Positions 1 to 11,635 of a stretch of 64,000 bases of DNA are shown one piece after another. Source of the DNA: Aurifilum marmelostoma (lineage: Eukaryota > Ascomycota > Sordariomycetes > Diaporthales > Cryphonectriaceae); contig JAMXSV010000008.1 of the NCBI GenBank assembly GCA_027559495.1, forward strand, positions 1,984,001 through 2,048,000. The letters run 5' to 3'. The notes under the pieces are model-generated. The model was not told where the DNA came from. It did no database searches and saw only the letters and a list, made by a program, of their open reading frames with translations. The stretch's first letter is position 1. The number at the start of each line of letters is the position of its first letter. Made by a program: the position numbers and the translations under genes.

Positions 1-1870
1 GCATTGCCACAAGGTATCATGGCTGGATCTGCCTGGTGGCCTCGACCACTATAGCAGGTGCCATTGGAGATGAATATGTTCGGCTGCTCCGCCAGCTGAG
101 ATTGCGCCATCTCTCTTCATATGTGAGGGCGTGTGCGTGTTTCTCGAGGACTGGACATCCAAGATCGTCAGGATTCGACAGACCCTATCCCAGCGCCGTT
201 CTCGACATGTGACGTTGACGCGTTGTTATTGTCAATGTGCGCGGGTTTGGAGTTTCGAGAAGCCCGTGAGGAGCCTGCAGAAAGGTGTCGAGCTGAAGGG
301 GGTGGGCGGGGCAGGGGACAGTTGGAACTTCGGATTCAGGATCAGAAAGACTGAGAAATCAGTCCAGGAAAGCACCTCCAAAGCTCTGTCACAGAGACTG
401 ACGTCTGGTCTGAGGTCAGTGAATGGCTGGGTCAAAATATTATTGGAGATCGGTGCTGTGTGATGAATGCCTCTCATGCAGAGCACTGTGAAGTTTGAAA
501 ATTCACGAGACCATGAAAGCCTCCAAAATGAGGTTTCAAGATCTGCACACCGTCTCCCCCTTTGCAAGATGTCTCGGGATTGCTCACATGGGTGTGTTTG
601 TATTCAGTGACAGGTCACACCAGCAACCTTCTGCCCAACTTTGGTTGCCATTATCGACCACACAGGAGATATCATACCGGTGGCCTAGGGGACAGGGCAA
701 AGTTCACATGTTATACCAAAAAACGACGGTTAGCTGCCTGCAGTGGGGGCTCTCCAGCCTGCTCTTAAGTTCCCATGGACATATACATTTGCACTTGCAT
801 TCTCAAGCACCTGAATTGAATGCGAACCTGGTACGCAATATACGACTAGATGAGGAGACACTTGAAATATGCAAAAGCCATCACATCACCAAGAAGTTCT
901 GATTGAAACATAGATGACATGACAGCAACTATTGACCGTCAAACTGGAAAAGGAACACCAAAGAGTACAACAAATCCCCTCAATGCCACACTCCACTCCG
1001 CTCGTCACGGTGAACAGGACACCATGAACAAGAAATCCACAAAAAAAAACAAAAGAATCCCCCTCATTCTTTGCTATTCGTCACTGGTCCCTTTTTTGTG
1101 TATTTGCTATGGTCATTCATCAGATGTGATAAAGAGTTGGAGAAGTCTCCCTCAAATTTCTTTGAAAATAGGAAAATGATATGATGCCTTCGAGCCGGGA
1201 AGATCGATCCAGGACGCGATCTTGCCGCTGCTTGTTTTTGTTTTCTTTCTTTTGTTGTAGTCGAGATCAGAGAAGGAAAAGAGGTTGTAGGTCGACGGTT
1301 ATGCTTTGTCGTTTTGGGAGGGGATGGTAAGAAAAAAAATAAATGCAACAGCTGTGGCGCGGTCGAGTGTAGCGAATAAGCAAAAGACGATTAAGCTAAC
1401 TGGAGAGTGATATATGAACCAAACCTGGGAATGTAACAAGCAGCGCCGTGAAAAATCCCCGTCACGAACACGCATTACACTGAGAACCCGCCGAAAAGGA
1501 AACCCCACAAGCACCGATTATGAAATCAAAACAAGCCTAGCCCGAGGAAACTGACGATGAGGAGAGAGCTCGAGGGCTCAGTATTCTCTCTGCATCCGGG
1601 ATGCATCCGAGATTGTGTTGCGGGAGGCATCTGAATGAGTGCGAGCCACATGACTACCCGTCTCATCCCCCGGTGCGTATCCACATAGGACGCAAATGGC
1701 GTCGTGGAATGCGGGATGATCAAGTAAGAATACAGAGAAATTTTGGGTATCGACGAAAAAGTTTGCTGTCTTAGTGCCGGGGACCGACATAAAATCAACG
1801 AAGCCGAGGAGCTCGTGTTCAAGGGGTTGAAACATGTTGTACTGTTCAGGTTGACGAGATCAGTAAACAC
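1..1870. other. Gene-free left flank
   Basis: I see no supportable gene. Open frames here are short (up to about 135 codons), overlap on both strands and carry no recognisable domain. The last few hundred bases lie just past the stop codon of the LisH regulator gene and probably hold its 3' UTR. A gene cut by the left window edge cannot be excluded, since the first 130 bases are open in some frames. Confidence 0.5.
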
Positions 1871-4637
1871 TTAGGTCTCGATCCCCTCGGTGTCCATGAA
1901 GGCTCCAGTCGAGGAAAAGTCGAATCCACCGTCGCCTCCGTCATTGTCATGGAGGAACGAGTCGAAGTCGAAATCGTTCAGGACATCAGTGGTGGCCAGT
2001 GGGTTCGCAAAGTCCAAACCTCCAAAGTCGCCCTGCAAGTCATGATCCGTTAGTGACTTTGGTGACGGGACCTCCAAGTTGGCAGGAACACTAACCATAT
2101 TCTCCATATTGAAGTTCTGATTCGGGTCAGGCTGCTGGACCATGGCGGCAGGGGCCTGCTGAGGCACAGGGGCAGGAGCCTGGCCGTTGGACATCGCCTG
2201 GCTGGGGCCAGCACCCTGACCTGGCCTGTTGAGGTTTTGCTGCGGGTTGACTGGCGTGATAGGCGTCGCAGGCGTGGGCGCCTCGGCTTCCGTTGTGGGC
2301 TCGGCAGCAGGCGTGGCTCCAGCAGCGGCATTGAGGTTGGCATTGGTCTTCTTCTGATTCGCAGCGCGCTTTGTTTAGAGCAACGTTATTATACATTGAT
2401 GGGCACGCAGAAAGGGGGCACATTTCGATCTCACCTTGTCCTTCGCACTCTTTGACTCCTTCTTCTTGGGAGCCGGCTTATTGCCCTGAGATGGGGTGGG
2501 CGGCGCAGCAGTGCTGACTTGTGGCGACGAAGTGTTCCGTGCATTGGCGGCAGCGGCGGCGGCGGCGGCGGGCTGAGCGGGCGGCGGCATAGCGTTCGGC
2601 TGGCGCGGTGTGCCCTGAACCTGCTGTGGAGTCTGACCCTGAGGCACCATCTGATTACCATTGGGTCCCGCTGGGCCGTTCTGCTGTTGCTGCTGCCACT
2701 GCATCTGTTGACCAGGCGGGCCGGCCATCTGTCCCTGCTGACGAGCAGCCATCATCTGCTGCTGGGCGGGAGTCATCGGCCCGTTGAACGGCGGCTGAGG
2801 ATGTGAGCTAGGGGGGCGCATCCCGTTCATCTGGGGCCCTCCGGGCATGTTGCCAGCAGCGCCCATCCCGTTCATGTTGGAGAAATGAGGACCCTGGGCA
2901 GGATCCATCTGGTTACTCATAAACATGCCGTTCGGCGAGCCACGAGATTGCGCACCCTCGGCCATTGGAGAGCCCATTCCAGCCGGGTTCATCTGCTGGG
3001 GCCCACGCTTCATGTCGGTGGGGTTTGGCGATGCTCCGGGGCGCGCGCCTTGGGGCGAGGCACCCTGGAAGGGCGCAGCAGCCCCGGGAGGACCGCCGGG
3101 AGCGCCGGGAGCAGTTGCTTCCCGGGGTATTTGAATGCTATTGCCGCCGCCGTCCTGTTCCTGGCGGGCCATCATGAGCCTCTTCTTGTTCTGCTGCTCA
3201 AGAAGCATGAGCTGCATCTGGTAGTCCTGGAGGGCATGGTTACTACCACCAGGCTGCTGGCCGGCGCCCGGACCAGCGCCGGGTCTTATCCCACCGGGCG
3301 CACCCATGCTGTCAGCATTGTAGAAGTTGTTGATGGCAGCAGCACCTTCAGGTCCTTGGGGAACCATAGGAGAACCTTGGCCGGGGGGACCGTTGGCATT
3401 GGGCATGGCGCCATTTTTGGGCATCTGCTGGCTCTGCTGCTGCTGCAGATTCTGAGCGTAAGTTTGAATGGTCTTCTGTTGAACAGCGGGAGATTGGTTT
3501 TGGAATGTGGCAAACTGTTCTGGTTTCAGTGATGCTGGGTCTATGCCATTGAAGAGGAGGAGCTGCTTGGATTGTTGCTGAGAGCTTGAAGGGTCGGATC
3601 CTACCTGCTGGCCTGGCATTCCTTGCCCTGCAGGGCCTGGTCTTCCGTTAGGCATTATCCCCGGCTGGGCAGGATTAAAAGGAGCACCACCGTCAAGGCG
3701 GGGCCGCTTGGAGGGAGACGGAGCATTCTCAGCGGATCCTGGAGATGACTGGCGCGCCCGGTTACCGTCCATATCCGAGGGGTCTCGCTGCATCTGGCCT
3801 TGCTTCTGTTGTTGGAGCATTTGTATCATCTGTGGGCTGCAAACGTTACAATGTCAGAAGGGCTCCTCGGTCTGTCCACGCACTATGGGCGATGCTTACT
3901 TATTCTGGTTATTGGCCATGGCTCGCTGAGCAATATTGTTGGGCTGCTTCATAGCCATGTTCATGCTGGTGTTCTGCATACGCATCATCTGGAGCTGTTG
4001 CTGCTGTGCAGGCGTCATGTCTGGGCGCATATTGCGCAGCAGTTCCTGTTGTTGGTTCTGCCGGAGACGGGACTGATTCTGCGCGACAAATTAGCCCACG
4101 ACCCAACATTTTGCGATGGCAAACACGACGGACTGGGAGAAGCATAGAACGTACCTGAGTATGGTTCATGTAAGAGTTGACCTGGACATTGGCGCTCTTG
4201 CCCTTCTGAGCGTTGAACATGTCCCAGAACAAGCAGAACCACTCGTACAAGAAAGGGTTGTCTAAACTGGGGTTGGGGATGGAAGGCTGTGGCAAGCCCT
4301 CGGGACCCTTGGAATCGATGCTGTCCTTGTTATCGACATCCATAGAATCGCCGGCGCCACTGACGACGAGGTTTCCATTCTCGTCGCGACGGGCGTTTGG
4401 GCCATCCTGAACCTTGATCTGAGGATCAGACCTCAGCAGCGCGCGCGCGCACTCAAACATATCGTTGCGCAGAAAGTATTCGTAGATGTAGGTGTTCAAC
4501 AGATTCTTGTTGGCCTCGCTAGGCTGCTGAGGCCGGAGCCCGGCGGGAGGAGCGACACCGCCATTGGCCATCATGGGCATGGCAGCGCCAACGGGAGCGC
4601 CGGGGACCATGGGCATGTTGGCCATGTTGACGTTCAT
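1871..4637 (-). CDS. som1: LisH-domain transcriptional regulator, Som1/SomA (Flo8-like)
   Basis: Four exons on the minus strand: 4637-4155, 4078-3900, 3836-2435 and 2368-1871; all joins keep phase and give 853 residues. The LisH motif spans about residues 44-70 (NLLNTYIYEYFLRNDMFECA), followed by the conserved NPFLYEWFCLFWDMFNAQ block near residue 130. The rest is very rich in Gln, Pro, Met, Gly and Ala, and the C-terminus is acidic and aromatic (DFDFDSFLHDND), resembling an activation domain. This is the architecture of Magnaporthe Som1 and Aspergillus SomA, the filamentous relatives of yeast Flo8. Those act in the nucleus downstream of cAMP/PKA with an Ldb1-type partner to control adhesion, conidiation and infection-related development. 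Family assignment rests on the LisH region and domain order; the Q/P-rich middle is not diagnostic. Confidence 0.88.
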
Positions 4638-5340
4638 GATATCGACGAGTGCTCCTGCGGGTGCAGAGCGAGTCTGCCGCAGCGGAGGAGACGGCGGGAA
4701 CCAGCGATGAGCAGCCCCGGAATGAAATGGTCAAGTATGCCTCGATCTTAGCAGACAGTCCCGTCTGCGCTGGCTCCGAGATCGCGGAGACGCGGTGTCT
4801 GAAGCGATTGACGAAGGGGCGGTGTTTGCAACGGTGATTGAGCCAGCTCTTCGGAGGTTGGTCGGTGGTGTTGCAGGAGCGCGTGCGAAAAGAAACGAGA
4901 TGTAATCACGGCACCCAGGGGCGAGATAAAGTTTTGCTGATGTTTTGGCGATGCCGGGGCGGAGTGGTGGAAGGTGATGGACGAGATTGGTAAGAGAGTA
5001 GGTGATCAAGCTGCACACGAGAAGGGGCCTGAGACGCGTGATCGGACCAAAACTCGGACGTAGGATCAACGACAGATCGACTACGTGTATCTGGGTCCGG
5101 AGAGAAGCGGCATACGATGTCTCGTTACCGACTCAGACGACCAGCATGGGTTAAAGTCTTCCGATGAGATTGTCGAAGTGGACACGGGCGGAGGAAGGAA
5201 ATGTCGGTTTGGGATGGGTGATGGGATTTGACTTGGGTCAGGTAAGTAAGGTTCAGGTTAGGCTAGGTGGTCGGGCGAATAAAGCGGAGGGCGCAGGCCA
5301 CACACTGCGGTCGACGGTCGAGGGGGGGCCCTAGGTTAGG

Positions 5341-5393
5341 GTGCAGTGCAGTAGCAGGTGCAGTGCAGTGCAGTGCAGTGCAGTGCAGTGCAG
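5341..5393. repeat. GTGCA pentanucleotide microsatellite
   Basis: About seven uninterrupted GTGCA units, preceded by two further units separated by a short interruption. It lies about 700 bases upstream of the LisH regulator start. Such tracts vary in length between strains. Confidence 0.85.
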
Positions 5394-7968
5394 CGAGTGA
5401 GCACGCTGGGGGTTAGGGCCTTGGATGCTGGGTGCGGGTGCTGTTAGGTGCTGATCCAGTTGGGCTTGAGGAACGAGTTGGTTGGAGACTGGCGGGCGAG
5501 CAAGGCCTGCCACCTGGCCTGGTCGAATGAGCAGCGCAGTGCAGGCAGTGCGGGTGCGGTACAGCGCCAATGTGGAGCAGAGCCCCCAGGTCTCTTGGCC
5601 GGGGTTGGCACGCAGAACAGAGCAGATGTTGCAGTCGCGTTCTTGTCGCAAGATCTAACGCCAGTCGCAATTGATCTACATCAAAAAAAGAAAAGCTGGT
5701 CCACACGATGCTCCTGCGACGATGTGAGAGAGCATTCCGCAGGTTGGTCAGGAAGGAGAGGGGGGAAGGGTCGGGGGAAAAAAAGGAGGAAAGGTGAGGT
5801 GAAAGCTGTGGTGCGGGTAGGCAAGGAAGACAAGGTAGTAGTAGAAGAGACAAGAAAGTGGGAGAGAAGATCTTTGGGGCCTCTAGCTTCGAGGGTGGGT
5901 GGGAGGCCACGAGGGGTCCTGTCATTGAGCCATGACCCTTGGATGATATGAGCTTCATGCCTGAGGCAGCAAGATCAAAATTGGCTTTGTCCTGTGACTG
6001 GATGCCTTGAGCTTCGCACGTTTCAAGACCGTTCTGAAAGCTCCCGTCTTAAAACCCTTACCCTAACAAGCCTGAGTACCTCTTGTCCCCCCAACAGGAA
6101 TTAAGTCGATAAGAACGGCTCCTATGCCCGTGTACCTTGGCCGTCACTGGATTGGATGCTTTCCGAGTAGGGGATCTACTCTCATTGTCTCCGAAAAATT
6201 GTAGAGGCATGTCTCGAATGAAAAAATGATGGGAATACAGTGAACATGAAGAGGCGTAGATACATAATCTCAAAATCAACCACTAGGTGGCTGATTGCTA
6301 GGCACGCTAGATCTACTGTTTTAGTCTCCACTGCGAAATCACGCCTCAGCCATTCTGGATCCAGTTCAGCGTCTGTACTAGGAAGAAATGGTTGATTAAC
6401 AGGTGAATCATTCCAGGGATTTTAAAAAAAAAATTAATAAAGTAAGAATAACATCGCATGACGGCTATCTTAATATGTGTGAGAACGATCTGTCAGAGTT
6501 TTCAGGTTAGAACGCGAGCCGACTAAATAAATTGTGCCACATATGGCTTGGCACCTTAAGTCGTAAGACTTCACACGCTCAGGAGATGAAGCGAGTGGGG
6601 CTCATCACCTTTGGCCTGAAATCCCGGGCAGCCTTGCATCACTAGTCTACAGCCCAACCGGGTCTATCACTCTCTGGGGGCCGATGGGAGCGCTCACGCC
6701 TGATGATCTCGGGCAAGAAGGCCTTCATCCAGGGCTGATTTCAGTATCCTATCAAATCAAAAAGCCGGTCCTGCCCTGGCCCCCCTTTCATCCTAAGGTC
6801 GCATGATTTAGAAAATTGGTCAAAATTCTGACAGTAAGGCAACTTAGGTATCACGACCGCAACACAAGAGGGCAATGTTGAGCGGCAGATGGTGGTGTGA
6901 TCTGGCTTTGATCTAAACCGGACCAGACGAAATCGCGTCAAGCAAGCAGCGTGTGACCTAGATGAGTCTGCTCGAATGGTGGTGGCCAAACAGGTGATTT
7001 TCACCTCTTCTGTTTTCCCCATTCATTCCTTTCTTTACTTTTCCCTCCCCCGCCGTGCCTTTCTTTTTCTTCCTATTCTACCTCGCCCCATCATAGATTG
7101 GCCCAAGACGCAGAGCCCATCATATCTAGGGACGAAAGGCTCTGCCAAGAGACCTGTGTGCCTAGCACCCTTCCAGCAGCCCCCGCAGGCCTCTACTGAG
7201 ATGCTCTTTCTCATGCCGTTGTGAATGCAGGCAGATAGATAGCATTCACTACTATAATAAACTTTTCGGTTATTCAAATTGATATACCAGAGTATATGTT
7301 GATAGTAGTGTGTTAATAATGTGGATCTTCGATTCTTCCTCAGCCTAAGTGCCCAAGGTACGCAGTGCAGGCCCAGTCCCATTTTGCCGTTTGCCCACAC
7401 TCAGGTCGGCAGGGTGGCAGGGTGCCCCTCCACAGCGCTGTCTGCCGAGAACTGCCACCAGCAGGGCCAAGGGCTTAGGGTCCCAGGGGGGCCGTCTGCC
7501 TTTGACAGCTGCAAGTTCACCTATCCCTTCCCGAAATGAAAGAGAGGGGACGCTGTACCTTGCATTAGATTCTTGTGTCCCCTTTCGCCATCAAAGGGAC
7601 ATTAGTTTCGTACATTTCTCAGGCAGCCATGTACTATTATACTTATGGTTTGTTCCATGAAATGGTGGATCACCAAGGCCATGCATCATGAATAAGCAGT
7701 GTTTGCGAACAGATACGTCTGAACGGAATTTTTTTTAATCCTTCCATTCTTTACCTTCCTTAACAAAATGTCATGTATTCTGGCTCGCTTCTTTGATCCC
7801 CATTGTCATCCCTGCCCGAGCATGCTGTATGCGTCAGCCTCCACGCCCCCCGCCTCAGCCCTACCACAACGCGATGTCCATGTAAGCTTACCCACTCGTT
7901 CCGCTATGACATCTGTAGATATTGCTACAGCCTTGTTAAAGGGGTTCTCTGCAGGCGCGGTTAGGAAA

Positions 7969-8002
7969 AGAAAGAAAGAAAGAAAGAAAAGAAAAGAAAA
8001 AC
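7969..8002. repeat. AAAG/AAAAG low-complexity tract
   Basis: A purine run built of AAAG units that changes to AAAAG units. It appears to be simple sequence without coding value. Confidence 0.7.
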
Positions 8003-9145
8003 AGGACCAGGTGTTCTGAGATTGGAACAGAGTGTAGATGAACGCCCATTGCCCTGTCTCAGAGACGGGCAAAAGTAAGGGCAAGGCTGCAGATTCCAAT
8101 CCCTGAGCCTAGGCCATTTTGTTATTTCTCCTCTTCCCTTTTTCTAAAATGGAAAATTTTCTCTCTTTCATTTATTTGATCAATTTCTCCTCCACACATA
8201 GCTGCCTTTGAGCCTCATCCTCCCTCGCCTCGGTTCGTCCCGCTGCGGGCCCGGCACAGGAGCAAGGAACATGGAGGGAAGCTTCTCGTTCGTATAGAAA
8301 CTGCTTTCCCTTCATTTCAGAGGCAACTGCAGTGAGTGGCTTGGCTTCGAAATGAAACACGACAACAGAAGTACGAGCGGCGGAGGCCTGAAACAGGCGG
8401 TAGAAGGCTCTGGAAGGGTGGCAATCCGAGACAGCAGCACGGCTGGCCCAGCATGGCGGGACGCAATACGACCCAATGGCGCTGTGCCGGTGTGCCACCG
8501 CGCCGTAGATCAGGTCTCGACAGTTCAGTGCATCAGCGCGATGGCGGGATCTGCCAGGCATTGCATACTATCTCGAAACTTGGTCATGGGCAGAGAAATG
8601 AGGAACCATTGGTCCGTGCGAGAAGATGGCATGGCTTTCGACAGCGCCTTGAGGCCAAGAAAGTAGGGTTTGATACCTTGACACGGCCGTCCTTAGAACA
8701 ACCTGTGCCTAAACACGCGCATATCTCCTCTTCGCACCCTGGTGTGAGCATGTGACATAGTTTCCATTCGGAACCTGTTTGGTAAGCACCTTCAACCGAT
8801 GTAAGCAAAGAGGGCGAGTGGCATGCATTGTGGCAATAATCTTTCGTCGTTATGGAATTTGGATTTTATTGTTATTCTTCCTCTCTAATATTCTGCACTA
8901 CTGCAGTAGTTTGTAAGGACCAGTGTGGAGCTCTGATACTTGACTGCCTACACCTGAAGCTGGCGAGCCCAACAGAGCCGGTGAAGCTCGAGCATTACCC
9001 TCTCCGGCGCCAGCAGTGCCGTGGTATGGCGATATGCATGGGCATTCCCGTCAACATGCGTCACCGGCGTGCCATTAACACCGACATTGCTTGTTTCAGC
9101 CCCGGAAAGGGGCCGTCAACCCACAAACCCTCTCTAGAAGGAGAA

Positions 9146-9980
9146 TCAGTCATCCTCTGGTGGGAGCTCGTCATCGATGTAGCGTATCAGCGATATCCTC
9201 ATCTCAGTAGAGTCGTTGCCTCTCAGTATATCACTGATGAAGTGTGCCTCGACCTGCATCTGCACCATTTCGAGAGCGCCCCGCAGAACACCACAAAAGA
9301 TGTTCGAGTACCAGAGCTCATCCTGGGCACGGCCGTCATCCGGTAGCTCGACGAAGTCGGCGAGGGGGTTTTCTTCGAAAACTAGCGAGAATTGCTTGCT
9401 GTCGCTCGTCCAGTTGGTAATGGTGGGTGTGATGTTGAGGAAGATCTTAAAGCCGACCTGTGACGAAATGGTGTGTGTCAGAGCTAGAGTATCCACGGCC
9501 CTAGGGCTGGCCTGATCACGGAGGCTTTTTCGAAGTGCTCACCTTCGCAATCATCTCAGCCGTCTCTCGGAAGTTTGCGCAGCGCTTCATGGTATTTGAC
9601 TTGGCCAGGTAATCCTCGATCAGCCGAAGGCCGATATTGTAACCCATCTTGTCTAACTGTTTATTGACCTCTACGTAGTCACTGTCGAAGTCTTTGCAAA
9701 GCTGTGCAACGATTGTGCCATAAGTGAGCACTACAAGCTCTGAGTTGACCTTGTCGATGCGTGTTCTTCGAGGCGATTAGCAAGGGAGGGGAGGCAGAAT
9801 GGCGGCGAGCTAAAACGGAAAATAGATCGTAGGGATGTTTGAGGACAGAACTCACTTCCATATCCTGTGACAGTGTCAGCAACCATGAGAGGATAGCATG
9901 TGTATCGGAAGTGCCAACGAGGAGTCTGGGAACAGGGGCACGTACTCTTCGCCAACCCGGGCAGCTTTACTTGCAGACAT
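9146..9980 (-). CDS. bet3: TRAPP complex subunit Bet3 (TRAPPC3)
   Basis: Four exons on the minus strand: 9980-9946, 9864-9856 (only 9 nt), 9765-9543 and 9457-9146, giving 192 residues, close to yeast Bet3 (193). The sequence contains the Bet3 signatures LTYGTIVAQLCKD and NKQLDKMGYNIGLRLIEDYL, and a C-terminal half with EMVQMQVEAHFISDILRGND. Bet3 is a core subunit of the TRAPP complexes, which tether ER-derived vesicles at the Golgi and act as exchange factor for the Rab GTPase Ypt1. The N-terminus MSASKAARVGEE plus the micro-exon restores the expected IWKTRIDKVNSELV stretch, which supports the unusual exon structure. The gene diverges from the U5 snRNP gene across about 460 bases. Confidence 0.93.
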
Positions 9981-10439
9981 GGTGAGGGCAGCGGTGTCAG
10001 CAGCTCAGACCGAGCTTTGCTGCGAACAAATGCTCGATCATGTAACCATTCAGGTATCCAGAGTGTAGGCTTGAAAGGCCGTGGGGTTCAGAGAGGTTGT
10101 TGTAGACGATGGAAGGGCCCTTGGTCTTCAATGAGGTTTCGGTGTGCGGAAGTGGGCATATTCCATACATAGTTGCTACTATGTACCAAACAGTACGTAA
10201 GTGGTACGGCGAGATGCTTGTGGTGGGGAATCCCGGCAGGCATACTGTGAGCCACTCAGAAGCACAGACCACGTCGCGACAGCAGCTACAAAATTGTCCC
10301 AAGCTGTAACAGACAACGCGCTCCTTTGAGCTGCACAAGACGCAGGTTCGTTGACCTCCTCGAACAAGTATTCTTCCGCTTTGAGTCTCTCAATCTGTAG
10401 GCTGTGCAGTCGAACTGACACAAACGACACAAAAAAGTC
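9981..10439. promoter_or_regulatory. Divergent promoter between BET3 and the U5-40K gene
   Basis: A 459-base interval between two start codons pointing away from each other, so it must contain both promoters and both 5' leaders. I see no clear TATA box. Both genes are expected to be constitutive. Confidence 0.6.
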
Positions 10440-11635
10440 ATGTCTGCGGAGAAGCGACCTGCATCTGGTGAGCCAGAGGGCCAACTGGTGGTCAAGCGTC
10501 AGAATCTGGGCGAGAGGGCCCTGGCACGCGCAAATGCTTCAGGTTCTGGCGCTCTGGTGCAATCAGTATGTACACTCTGGTCCTATTCACACAGCATGAG
10601 GCTAATCGTCACAGGCACCACGCACCAGTGGCCTTCAGGCCCCAGTGATGGAGCTGTCTGGACACTCCGGTGAAATATTCTCAGCCAAATTCGACCCAAC
10701 CGGCAACCTCATTGCTTCAGCTGGCATGGACCGAAGCATCAGTTTGTTCCCCCCCCTCCCCCTCCCCCACCCCCAACCCCCCACCCAAAAAGGATTGTGG
10801 GAACGGCAGCGGCTGACTGACGGCGTCAGTGCTATGGCGAACCTACGGCGATTGCGAGAACTACGGTGTCCTGACTGGCCACCGCGGCGCCGTCCTCGAC
10901 CTCCAGTGGTCGCGCGACTCCGATATCCTTTTTTCCGCCTCCGCCGATATGCACCTCGCGAGCTGGGATCTCACATCCGGCCAAAGAATAAGACGCTATG
11001 TGGGACATGAGGAGATCATCAATACCCTGGACATCAGCAGGCGCGGCGAGGACACATTGATCAGTGGAAGTGACGATGGCACCATCGGCATCTGGGACCC
11101 GAGAACCAAAAACGCCGCCGACTACATCGAGACTCAGTTTCCCATTACATCTGTTGCAATATCTGAGGCCGGGAACGAGATTTACTCTGGTGGCATAGAC
11201 AACGATATCAAAGTCTGGGATATCCGCAAGAAGGGCGTGGTGTACTCGATGTTAGGACACCAGGACACCATCACAACATTGCGCGTATCCCCAGACTCTC
11301 AAAGCCTACTGTCATACTCTATGGACTCGACGGCACGCACCTGGGATATCCGACCTTTCGCCCCAGCTGAGAGGGCGATTCGCACATTAGACGGAGCCCC
11401 GATCGGTCTGGAGAAAAACCTCATCTCAGGCAGCTGGGACGCAGCTGGAAAGAAGATCGCCGTCGGCGCTGGTGACGGTACTGTTGTCATTTGGTCGAGC
11501 GACAACGGCAAACTGCTCTACAAGCTGCCAGGCCACAAGGGTACAGTGAACGCCGCCGAGTTTTCGCCAGGCAAGGACCCTATCATCCTGTCCGCGTCCT
11601 CAGATAGGACAATGCTGCTAGGAGAGTTGAGATGA
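10440..11635 (+). CDS. U5 snRNP 40 kDa WD40-repeat protein (SNRNP40)
   Basis: Three exons, 10440-10565, 10615-10741 and 10830-11635, encode 352 residues. The protein is a chain of WD40 repeats from about residue 55 to the end, with repeat ends such as GTIGIWDP, NDIKVWDIR and STARTWDIRPF. The segment around exon join 2 (MLWRTYGDCENYGVLTGH) is characteristic of the U5-40K subunit, which together with Prp8 and Brr2 forms the spliceosomal U5 particle. Exon 2 ends in one base of the Met codon that exon 3 completes, which fixes the join. The second intron contains a long C-rich tract, described separately. This is a nuclear splicing factor and presumably constitutive. Confidence 0.92.
10742..10829 (+). 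other. C-rich intron 2 of the U5-40K gene
   Basis: The intron starts GTTTGT and carries six C-runs of three to seven residues between about 10749 and 10786, before a CTGACTGAC branch region and a GTCAG acceptor. On the minus strand this is a run of G-tracts compatible with a G-quadruplex; on the coding strand and RNA it is a C-rich, i-motif-type tract. Confidence 0.75.

Larger units (their letters stand above)
4638..9145. promoter_or_regulatory. 4.5 kb gene-free region upstream of the LisH regulator
   Basis: No supportable coding sequence lies between the start codon of the LisH regulator and the stop of BET3. The two genes are in tandem on the minus strand, so this is the regulator's upstream region plus the BET3 3' end. 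It contains a GTGCA pentanucleotide repeat (about 5358-5391), a G/A-rich tract (about 5755-5860) and an AAAG/AAAAG low-complexity run (about 7969-8002). Long upstream regions are common for fungal developmental regulators, so a long 5' leader is likely; that is inference. Confidence 0.4.

Noticed and set aside
2885..3532. Plus-strand frame of 215 codons antisense to the LisH regulator
   Set aside because: It is explained by the GC-rich, low-complexity coding sequence on the other strand and has no domain of its own.
6050..6070. Telomere-like CCCTAAC next to a TTACCC stretch
   Set aside because: Only a single unit; no tandem array, and the flanks contain housekeeping genes on both sides.
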